Assembly: GCF_039555335.1 (NCBI RefSeq)
Contig: NC_092639.1
Location: 35,073,293 to 35,137,292 of the forward strand
From: Amphiura filiformis
Taxonomy: Eukaryota; Echinodermata; Ophiuroidea; Amphilepidida; Amphiuridae
Direction of reading: 5' to 3'
Length of the DNA stretch: 64,000 bases
A program made the position numbers and the translations under genes. Below, piece after piece: positions 43,955-53,600 of the stretch (positions are counted from its first letter, which is position 1; each line of letters starts with the position of its first letter). The notes under the pieces are model-generated. The model worked only from the letters and a program-made list of their open reading frames with translations, did no database searches and was not told where the DNA came from.

Positions 43955-44412
43955 CCTCCCACCCTATCACTGATATTTATTTGTGCAATAGCTTTAACTG
44001 CTTCAAATCCCACACTTTCAGTCCATTCAAGAAATTTAATCCTTGGTGCCATCTATGTTTTGTTGTGGTGATAGGGTGGGAGGGGGGGCATTATCTCATT
44101 ATGTTGTGGTGTGTTTTTTTCCTGCTTGGCTAAGTGCAATATATTGTGTCTCTTGTATCTTGGGGCTTCATGCTTCTAGTTTTAACATAGTGCTGTTTTT
44201 AAAAAAATGTTTGTACTTTTAATGTGTTAATAATCTTTGTAATTTTTATGTGTATTTATAGTGCAATACTTTGTTTATTTTCATGACCAGCTTGCAAGGG
44301 TGGGGTCCACTCATCTTTTAGATGTCAGTGCTTTATTTGCCACTTTTGTTGGGCCCTGGCAGCCCTTGCTTGCTGGTCTAATTTTGCTGTATATTTTTGT
44401 TGAAATGCCTAA

Positions 44413-44414
<2 letters not shown>

Positions 44415-44452
<38 letters not shown>
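44415..44452. repeat. (AAT)n LINE tail
   Basis: About 12 AAT units closing the LINE, the usual 3' tail of CR1/L2/Jockey-type elements. Confidence 0.9.
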
Positions 44453-44453
<1 letters not shown>

Positions 44454-44512
44454 CTAAATGACTAATTTTTAATTCATAGGCCTAATTCATCATCAATCTG
44501 TCATGTACTGAT

Positions 44513-45571
44513 TTTTACTCGGGCTTTGCGATCAATAAACTGGTAGATTCCGAAATCACTGTGTCACTAATTATATAAACTTTTTTTATGACCATTTACT
44601 ATTGAATACTTTAATTCTAATAAACATCAGTATAATTTTGAGTTCAACATAATGCGTTCATCATCATAAAAATCGACTCTGGCATAAGCCTACTAGCCTC
44701 CTACTGGTCAGCTGCGGATACCGAGGCATGGGAGAAAGAAGCCTGTGAGATGGGAGACCATTAACTCTTGCATGTAAGAGTATACATTGACATCCTCGAG
44801 AAAGACAGGATTGGAGGTAGAAGTTCGGACAGAAACCTATGGAGAGTCATTGTGAATAGGTTTCTATACAGATGATATGCCTATAATCACTAAGTAAACA
44901 AAATAATTATAGCTAATTATACGGACCATAGTGATCTGCCTAGCTTTTATTAACCAATCAGTTATGGGCAGCATGTGATGGCTATAAGCCAATTGCAAAC
45001 ATGTTTAATAAAAAAGGCTATGAAATTTCCTACACTGAACAGACTCACTCACAGATTAAATGGGCTAGAAATAGCCCCGTTTGTCATGGGGGGGGGCAGG
45101 ATTAGATAAAGGCATACAAACTGAGGGTATGAGATATTAGGAATTATTCAAGACACATGGTATGTAAAGGATAAACTGTGCATATGAGATGTGGGTGCAT
45201 GCAAGTGGTATTAACGTTCACTTGCGTGAACAAAAACATAGGGTGCGCAGAGTAAACCTGGGGTACCGGTATAATTCTATCCTATTCATGTATAGACTAT
45301 GCCATAGTGATAAATAAAAATGTTATTAATCATGATGAACGCATTCAGTTGAACTCGAAATTACCCTGATATTTATTACATCAAAATACTAGTATAAAAT
45401 GGTTATGAAAAAGTTTATATAATTATATTTGTGACAGTAAAAGTAAAGTATACGTAGGCTTATATTATTGAATGCAACATATATCATAAATAATGGCATA
45501 ATTCTAATGGCACTTCAATACTGAACAATTCTAATTTTAGAATCTGCCAGTTTATTATCCGAGTTAAAACT
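44513..45571. mobile_element. 1.06 kb TIR element, family C, long inverted arms
   Basis: The left arm (44513-44700; TTTTTACTCGGGC, AATAAACTGGTAGATTC, GAGTTCAACATAATGCGTTC) is inverted at 45290-45571 (TGCCAGTTTATTATCCGAGT and further). The spacer is non-coding. Arms have diverged and differ by indels. Related sequence is at 62379-62835. Confidence 0.65.
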
Positions 45572-47539
45572 AACAAACACAAACAGAGGGCGTACGGTGA
45601 CTGAAAAGATCAGTTGTGAAAATCTATCAATTGTGCACACATTAATTAAATCAGAGTTTTAAGCTTAAATGTAATACTAGCCAGATATGCACAATTGGCA
45701 AGTGGACTACGGAAAAACAACAAGATACCATGATTATCACCACCGTTTAGTCGTTTACCATGTTTACTATAACCACTCCCGTTTACTAACTGCTCCTGTT
45801 TACTCAACTAGCGGGGGCCCGCGGGACAAAAGTTTCTCGTCAAATTTGAATTTCGTTCTGGGCGGAATAAAGTAGGCCCTAAGTAGGCATACCAGAGCGA
45901 AATTACAACACTTGCCTATATGGAGCAGTGTCATACACATAATCATGCATAGGCCTATATAACTCACAAACGCAAATTCGGAATCAACTGAAATTATGGG
46001 AATAGGCTTTTTTCGTGGATATCTACTGAAAAATGTCCCCAGAAAATGTCATAAAAAGCTGAGGATGCTAGGATCACGAAATCCTCCTTTAAGTTGAACT
46101 CTATTTTATATTAAAAAGAATACTCTTACAGCGGCACACTTAATACCGTAGTATACTTACTCAGTTCCTGGTCCGGGTGGTCTTTTCTCCGGCTCCCGGT
46201 CCCGCTCCCGGTCTTTTCTATACGTATTGTTAAGCTAAAAATATCATGTTTTCACTTTCAGGCCATATTTCATCTATAAATATGCTAAACGTGACTTTCC
46301 TGCCAATCCGTCCCGGGCAATCCGTATCCTGTTTTCAGGGCGTGTGTTGGAATTTCATCTTATTGCAGTTTCTTTCCTGCTATAATTCTTTCCCATGTTT
46401 ACTACCCCCCGTGGAGAAGAACTCATCCGAAGATTCAAGATTGTGCACTCCGATCCTCTCCGGAATTTGACAATTCCAAGATTCTGACCCAGATCCGACA
46501 GTTCGAGTTTCTGACGCAGCCTGTCAAAAACGTGCAATTGTCAGAATTCTAGAATTTCGACAGCGCCAACCAGGGACGTAGGAAGCGGGGAGTGGACGAA
46601 GTCTATGTGCCCCGAGGGTTCAGGGCCCCGAGCAAAGCGATAATGGAGAGCAGGGCCGGATTTACCATTGGGCCAGATGGGCCCGGGTCCACTGTCCCCA
46701 ATTGTGGGCCCCAAAATTGCCCTATATGCATCTTTAAACCCCAATAACAGCATGTTTTTTAGCCAAAATAGGGCAAAATTGTAAAATTTTCCGCCCTTCG
46801 CGCACATTCAAATGGACCGTTCATTTTGATCTGGGGCTAAAAAGTCAGTCCCCTTCTATAGATATTATACGTATAAACAAAAATTTGGCCACTGACTTGA
46901 GTGCACATGCCTTCCTGACCTTAATTAGCATATTGATGCCATCTGTCTTTCTATCTCCATCCTGTCCCATTCCACCTTCCTGTCACCAACAGCAGTAGCT
47001 TGCCAGTGCGCGCCTCTAACATTATAGGCTAATGCAATTCTAAATCGCGTTAAAATCGAGGTTTCCCCCACCAGAATATCCCTTTAAACGTTGATTAAGA
47101 AAATAGCATGAACCCGACGTTACACAATTATTCGAACTTTTTGACAGCTGTCAGAATGGTCTGCCAAGCCCTCCCATCCCATCACGGCATGCGAAAAAAA
47201 AAAAGCTTGTTTCCCTTCTCCGCGGCGCGGTATGTCAAAAATTGCGTTCCCCTCGCGGCATGCCAAAAAGGTCCTCGCCCCTACTAGCCCTTAATTGAAC
47301 ATGCCAATTTTTTTCATGGAACCCAATTTGCAAAATCTTAAATGATAGGCCTATAATGTGAGAACTTTTCCGTGATGTTTTCCTAAAAGACTTTTTAGAG
47401 CGTTTTATTTAATAAAAGGCATATACCCCATGAATGTGTATACCAAAAAATCTCTTGACCCCCTTTCCTTTCGACCCGCCAAATATTGCTGCCCCAACTT
47501 TTGTCCTGCCAAAATATGCTTGCCCCCTTTGGCCGATGG

Positions 47540-47574
47540 GTTATAACCACAGAATTAGATTCTGTGGTTATAAC
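47540..47574. repeat. Perfect 16 bp hairpin
   Basis: GTTATAACCACAGAAT, loop TAG, and the exact inverse. Confidence 0.8.
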
Positions 47575-47980
47575 TTATAGATAATTATTGCACAGCCCTC
47601 AGGCCTCAGGGGTGCAATAATGAACTTTGGGAAGGTGAAAATTGGACAGGGCACGAATTTTTGGCAAGCCAAAAGTGCTCCTTCGATTTGTGCTCCTTTG
47701 TTTAGTGACGGAGGAACACAAACCGGCTGGGGCCGAGACAAATGAACTGGCCACTACAGAAACAGATATGGAAGATCTGAAAGTCGCAGATGAGAAGGGA
47801 TATTATAGTCTTTGGTGTATGCGACTAGACTGCAGCATAAAAAAACTTTCTTTTGTTATGTCGTGTGGATTGTTGGTCACACTCTTGGTCACACTTAGGC
47901 GCTTAATTAAAAAAAAACATGATCACTTTCCCAACAGGGATTATGTCACGATTGTCAGGAGCCAGTGCTAATCTCCTTAA

Positions 47981-48186
47981 GGCCCCGTATCCATAGGCTG
48001 TTCCCTTGTGGCGTGTGCCCTTGTTCCGTGTTCACTTGTTCCCATGTGACCTGCCAAACAGACAACAAACCTTTGTTTTGCTTAGTGGCCGTATCCATAG
48101 GTTGTCTGTGTGGCAGGTCACATGGGAACAAGTGAACACGGAATAAGGGCACACGCCACAAGGGAACAGCTTATGGATACGGGGCC
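47981..48186. mobile_element. Near-perfect palindromic PIF/Harbinger-like MITE with TAA TSD
   Basis: 206 bp. GGCCCCGTATCCATAGGCTG and its inverse at the right; the two arms pair over most of about 85 bp. TAA flanks both ends (47978-47980, 48187-48189). The interior TGTTTTGCTTAGTGGCC forms the loop. Confidence 0.85.
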
Positions 48187-48190
48187 TAAA

Positions 48191-48356
48191 CAGGCCCGTT
48201 CCCCCAATTTGGAAAAGTATACAGGTTTTTTACGCTTTTTTGGACAAAAAGGTCCAAATTTTGTCCACTTTTCACAAAATCGCCCCTCCCCCTTGGAAAA
48301 AAAAGTCCACTTTTTCAAAATCAGCACCCCCTCCCAAATGAAATCCTGCGTGCGGA
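48191..48356. mobile_element. Decayed hAT-like MITE related to 61685-61907
   Basis: Begins CAGGCCCGTTCCCCCA and ends CGGACCTG. Shares TTTTTCAAAATCAGCACCC and AAATCCTG with the element at 61685-61907. The flanking 8-mers match only partly. Confidence 0.45.
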
Positions 48357-49433
48357 CCTGTCCTTAAATTTATTTTAAAACTAGCTACACGTTTCAATTA
48401 AATATTCTTAATGATGTATAGGCCTATGTTATTTTATAAAGGCTCAATTTTCGACGTTGCACCGTGGCTATATGGAAAGGTTTCTATACAAAAACGATTC
48501 TCTTATAAACCATCATGCGCATAGTTTCCACCTCGATACACCTGAGCACACATTTTCGTCCCAAGAGCTTCCAAGCAGAGAACAACAAGCAGCGAATGTC
48601 TCAACCACAGGCTTTGATTACACTACACGGTTGAGTGCATAGCAATGTAGGAGCTGTGAAGCTTCTAGCTAAAAATTGGGCTTCTTTGATTGATTTTTTT
48701 AAATATCACAACGAAAGCTAAATTCAATGTTATAGCAAGGCGAATGTGGAAAATCTACCTATCCAAGCAAATTTTTTGACCAAAATGTAGGTTTTGAAAG
48801 TCAAAACCTCAAGTGTTCCTTACAATATTTTTCAAATTTGATGTCATTCAATGAAAAAGCACACTTATATTGTCCATATAGGCTACTAGAGCAATGAGCA
48901 ATGGCTAATTCTCTTTAAATTACAAATTTTGTGCAAAAAGTTACTATTTTGGCCTGTTTTGTCATACGGTTGTAAATTCAATGAACTATGACTTTAAAAA
49001 AAGAGTGCTTACAAATTGACATGATTTCATATTTCCTTTTACAACAAGAAGCGTAATGAAACACCTAGGCCTACTCCTTCTTTCCGAAAGGCTTTCCCCT
49101 CCTTCTTCCCTATACTGTTTCCCCTCCCCCTTGAGATATTCTCCCATCCCTCTTGGTTATCAAAAAACTTCCTTCACCCAATGGAATTTGGGGAGCTGCA
49201 TCGGCAGATCTTGGTAGATGCAGATGTTGCATCTAAGGATCTTAGAGCTTAAGTGCGAATATGCTTGCACCGACCTACACTAAAAATTATGTAGTAGATC
49301 TGATTGTGCATGATTTACGGTACCATGCACGGCATGCAGCGTAAATAGAGCTTTGATTTGAATCCTCCAAAGATCTGGAAAAAGCCGGCAGAAAAGCGCT
49401 ATATAAATCCAAAATTTATTTATTATTTTATCT

Positions 49434-49951
49434 GATGTCCATCATAAGACTCCGTACCATGTCAGTTGCAACGTGACTTGGAAAGTCGTGTGCCCAACCC
49501 ATGACAGCCCCGGGGGAGTCACTCCCATTGTGGCCTGTACACCATCCGCGATAATGAAAACGCGTAAATAGGGTCGTTTTTCGTCGGTAGGCACGATACG
49601 CGCGTATCGCGTTTAGGGTGTCAAAAACATGAAAAATTGGAAAAAAGGGTAGCAAAATTGCAATTTCTAAATACGCGGAAATGAAATTTAGGGTATGAGA
49701 TTTGATGTTAGGAATGAAATCCCTGTTTAGGGTGTCGTTTTAGCCAAGGGTTAAATCCTTGTTTAGGGTACTTTTCAAAAGTTGATTATCGCGGATGGTG
49801 TACAGGCCACAATGGGAGTGACCTCCCCGGGATGACAGTCCTGTAGCGAGTTGTCGTATTTTAAGAACATTATGTGATGTCCATCATAATACTCCGTACC
49901 ATGTCGGTTGCAACGTGACTTGGAAAGTCGTGGACCCAACCCATGACAGCC
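49434..49951. repeat. Two-copy tandem duplication, first copy split by a MITE
   Basis: GATGTCCATCATAAKACTCC through CCCAACCCATGACAG occurs at 49434-49507 and again at 49876-49949. Removing the MITE at 49508-49831 leaves a ~118 bp unit in tandem, so the duplication came first. Confidence 0.75.
49508..49831. mobile_element. hAT-like MITE with ATGACAG TSD
   Basis: 324 bp. Ends CCCCGGGGGAGTCACTCCC and GGGAGTGACCTCCCCGGG with matching subterminal sequence (TTGTGGCCTGTACACCATCC). Flanked by ATGACAG at 49501-49507 and 49832-49838. Interior repeats GTTTAGGGT. Confidence 0.78.
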
Positions 49952-49956
49952 TTTAA

Positions 49957-49961
49957 CCAAT
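49957..49961 (+). promoter_or_regulatory. CCAAT box upstream of cryptochrome
   Basis: CCAATCA about 410 bp upstream of the cryptochrome ATG, just past a MITE-interrupted tandem duplication. Weak evidence on its own. Confidence 0.25.
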
Positions 49962-50077
49962 CAGCGTGCTCTATTCTATTCAGCCCCGTTTCTTTCTTGA
50001 GTTCACGCAGCAAATAATGCGGTCTTGGTCCATCTCATACCCACGGGCACATTATCAATACACGCCTACTGTCTTCG

Positions 50078-50083
50078 CACGTG
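50078..50083 (+). promoter_or_regulatory. Canonical E-box CACGTG upstream of cryptochrome
   Basis: Palindromic CACGTG 287 bp upstream of the cryptochrome ATG. CLOCK:BMAL1 binds this motif in animal clock-gene promoters. One hexamer occurs by chance fairly often, so the location is what makes it notable. Confidence 0.45.
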
Positions 50084-50200
50084 AGGTATATTGAAGTTTT
50101 GAGGTTGATAATATAATATCGACTCAAGCCATAAAATAGTCACAACATAGTGCGACAGCGATTCTACAACAGCTGATACAACAGCTCCGCCATTTCGAGT

Positions 50201-50208
50201 TTACATAA
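50201..50208 (-). promoter_or_regulatory. D-box-like TTATGTAA upstream of cryptochrome
   Basis: TTATGTAA on the minus strand, 162 bp upstream of the ATG. It is an exact match to the PAR-bZIP/E4BP4 D-box consensus TTATGYAA, an element linked to clock output and light induction in vertebrates. Confidence 0.45.
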
Positions 50209-50369
50209 CTTGACAACACTAGTACTTTTTGTGTATGTTAAAAGAATACTATCTGCTGAAATTCACACCAAAACATTGACAAATGTTAGCTGCTTTTATC
50301 GCTATATATTCTGGATACTGTTCAAGTCCAGATTAATCAAGTGTACGAATTACTAGTCTACCTACTAGA

Positions 50370-50605
50370 ATGCCGAAAAGGAAGCATAATCATAAAAGTC
50401 GTCATGAAGATGGAGGGGGAAAAGTAAAATCGACACGACAGCGACACAAGACGCCATGTCTTGTCCATTGGTTTCGTAAGGGATTGCGCTTACATGACAA
50501 CCCATCTTTGAGAGATGCCATAAAAGGGGTGAAAACATTCCGTTGCGTCTATATTTTGGATCCTTGGTTTGCCGGATCGTCAGATAAGGGAGTCAATCGG
50601 TGGCG
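50370..50605 (+). CDS. CRY: Cryptochrome coding exon 1
   Basis: 78 codons plus CG of Arg79, donor CG|GTAAG. Contains the Lys/Arg/His-rich N-terminal extension ([18 protein letters not shown]), which looks like a nuclear-localisation-type segment, and the start of the photolyase N-terminal domain. Confidence 0.92.
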
Positions 50606-53600
50606 GTAAGTGTGATTTCTTGTATACGTATATAATTTCTTGTGCTATTACGTAATCATATCCATATTGCAGTTGTAGTTCTCAGGCTCAGTCTGAAATA
50701 CAGTAAGAAAATGTCAGATAATATTTGGGTATCTCGAGCTAGAATCAGTCATGACAGTGTCTAAAGCGAGGCTTTTTTATGGGGTGGGGGAGGGGACCTG
50801 AACTAGTACGATTCAGCATACCTTACAAAATGATGCATCTTTTAATACACTTTACTCAAGAACTCTAGCTTCGAATTTGCACACAATAGTTACGCATTCG
50901 AATGTGAAGCTACGGTGAGCAAATTCTTGGCTAGACTTCTCGAGCAACTTACTCTTAGCAATTTTTTTCGATGTATTCTTCGAACATGGGCACTGCAATT
51001 TTAAAAAATTGAAAAAAAGGATGGTTTGCAATCGTTCGCTAGTGAGGAACACCCCACCTTCACGTCCTTCATCATATGGATGTCTATCGACTATCATGTT
51101 TGAGGAGAGCACTCAGCTCAGAGCAGTATTCCGTTTTAAGAAATGTCAGTATGATATAAATGGATATTAACAGTCAATGTCTGTGCTGATGAAAATCATG
51201 AAACAAAGTTGGGCAACTAGCAATCATCAGTTCCAGGAGGTGAGAGCTTTGGTTACGGTACATTTGTTGTATCCCACTCCTGACACCAAATTAGTATAAT
51301 TTTTAGAATCCATCTAGCAGAGTACCGTATGCTATTTGTTTTCAAGAGAGGCAATTAAATGTTTTAATGTGCTTGTACATTTGCTCTCGGCAATTCACAT
51401 TTCCATAACATTTTGGTTAAAATCTAAGAAAAAATGTATTTTACATAAGCTCAGAAAATTATGAAATGGAAGCTGGAATACGTGTGAAATTCTATTCCAA
51501 AGTAAGTCAACAGATATAAGTTAAATTTTATACCATGTTTTGCTATGTTTGTAATTGCAGTTTTGAAAATTTTTAACACCAAGTGTCATTTACAATGGGA
51601 ATTTCCCAACCTTAAACATATTTTTTAAGTTTTAATTGGGTTCCTAAAATAATTTGAATGTCTAACTTCATGTACAAATACTACTTGATAAAAGGAACCT
51701 CCCAGCCAAGTTTCACAGAAATTGGAGTTATCTTTTAGAATTGCCAATTCAAGCGATTTGTGTTTCGGAGGCTTCAGTTTTTTAACAACACAAGTGATCA
51801 TAAAAGTAAAATATTCAGTCATGTGATTTGTGCTTGATAATAATCTTCCTAACATATAAGGCATAATGTTGTGATTGCCAGAGACCTAGTCGTCCATCAA
51901 TTGAAAATTTAGACCTTTTGTACGAAGATATTCATTTTCCCCCAAAAGACCTAAAAATGCTAGGTTTTGCACGGACTGCATTTTAAGGAGAGATACATGT
52001 AGGCACAGATAGGAGAGCAATTTATAGCTCTCCTCTTTAGTGATTCACTCAATGGTAAACAGTTCACATAACTCTCCTACAGCTCTCCATGAAGACATCA
52101 ATGGATAGCCCCCTGTTCATTTTAAAAGGCAGTCCCTGCTTTGGGAAAAAAATGTAAATACGAAAGGTCAAAATTGTCAAATGATAGATCGCTTTTCCTC
52201 CCAGCTACATATTGGGGGAAGTACATACCGTAGCATTAGATCAAGAAAGTTAACTTTGAGGAATGTTAAAAAATATCAATTTTTAAACTTGACATAAAAT
52301 TTGTATTACCGGTATATATATTGCAAATTTCTAAAAATCAGAATTATTTGATATCAGAAAGACATTCCTCATTCAGAATGCAAGTTGGTGTGTCTTGTGT
52401 GCTCTCTGGTCCCACACATACTGTGCAAATATTGCTATCAGATTCCTTAACATTTTAAAATTTGATTATTCGCTAAATACGCGCTGCTTAAACGCGAATA
52501 AAACATTTTCTAACGCGCTTGCGCCACATGTTATATACACAAACATTGAAATCCTTGTACTGGGGAGTCGTCTTACCGCAGCAGCTAAGGGCTAGCTCCC
52601 CTTCAGAACCTAAAATGAAAGCTCCGCATCCTGTGCTACTGGCGTCACTGAAAACAAAGGTATGTGGAACAAGATACTTAGCAAAATCACGCTTAACTGG
52701 AATTTTGAACTTGGACTTCCAGAAAAACAACTCGTTAATACTCAAACTACTGGAAGGAATATTAAAAAGATCATCCCATGATGTTCTCTTAATAATTTCA
52801 TGATGCAGAAACCGTGTCATAAGCTTGGTGGTATTACCTAAAACAGGAAAGGTTGAAACAATCTTGCCAGTAACTGATGCTAACTTCCTGGCAGATGTTT
52901 TAGGCAGAGAAGAAATCAAGGAATTGATTGACTCGATAATATCCTGAATCCGACTATGAGATATCTGCAGATATCCATCTTTACTATTCCACAGCAACCC
53001 GAGCCATTGCAACTGCTGTGTAGGAACCCAAACAGACTTTTTCGCAATTTGGAACAAGACCAGCGCTAATCAGATCTGACTTCACTTTCTTAGCAATAAT
53101 AGAACATGATTCTTCATCTGGAGCCCGACACCAACCGTCATCTAAATATAAAACAAGGAAAAACCCCAACTTTCTCCAGTGTTTTACCAATGGTCTCAAA
53201 GTTTTTGTGAAGACATAGGGAGCCGATGATAACCCGAATGGGAGAACGGTGAAGGTATAGAATCTCATTTTACCATTGATAAACCACGAGAACCCTAAAT
53301 ATTGTTGATGAGGGGGGAATATATCTATATGGTGGTAACCGACTTCAAATCAAATGAAAATAAAAATCTCCTTTTGAAATATAACTAAGAGCAGTCTGCC
53401 AATCATCAAATTTCACTTTATCTTTCCAAATATGGACATTCACATGCCTTAAGTCTAAGATTAATCTAAGTTTTCCCGATTTCTGCACAGAAACAGACAG
53501 TGGATTAACTACAGTCGGTTTACTATTTACTTCCACTGCTAACCCTGCACTTACTAATTCTGAAATAGCTTTAGAACAAATTCTGCATGAGCTATGGAAG

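Larger units (their letters stand above)
39800..44452 (+). mobile_element. Non-LTR retrotransposon (CR1/L2/Jockey-like) with APE endonuclease and RT, interrupted
   Basis: Plus strand. 39809-40573 encodes most of an APE-type endonuclease: RSDRPNRRGGGVLLALS, a GVVYRPKE block and LVVGDFNINW. The RT starts at about 40904 (RIKKLKTDGAVGPDGLSARM), is cut at 41152, and resumes at about 42713 (NYRPIALTSIVCKMLESIV), then LDYSEAFDCI, GIPQGSVLGPLLFTIYANDL and FADD (QFADDTFLYR), ending at 43954. Frame breaks occur near 40575-40900. The 3'UTR ends in (AAT)n. 5' truncation removes the endonuclease start. Confidence 0.87.
36653..50369. other. Intergenic region between WASHC3 and cryptochrome
   Basis: 13.7 kb between two divergent genes. 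Holds two LINEs, a 1.56 kb DNA element, a 1.06 kb TIR element, several MITEs and, in its last 400 bp, the putative cryptochrome promoter. Stretches 45572-46550 and 48360-49430 are AT-rich with no nameable feature. 46550-46800 resembles repeat sequence (CAGGGCCGGATTTACC) without a paired end. Confidence 0.6.

Noticed and set aside
47642-47971. 109-codon ORF with a hydrophobic C-terminal stretch
   Set aside because: Overlaps dispersed repeat sequence (CGGCTGGGGCC segment, also at 57.5 and 57.9 kb). No recognisable family and no splice context.
50852-51112. 86-codon minus-strand ORF in cryptochrome intron 1
   Set aside because: No recognisable motif, no repeat link and no splice support.
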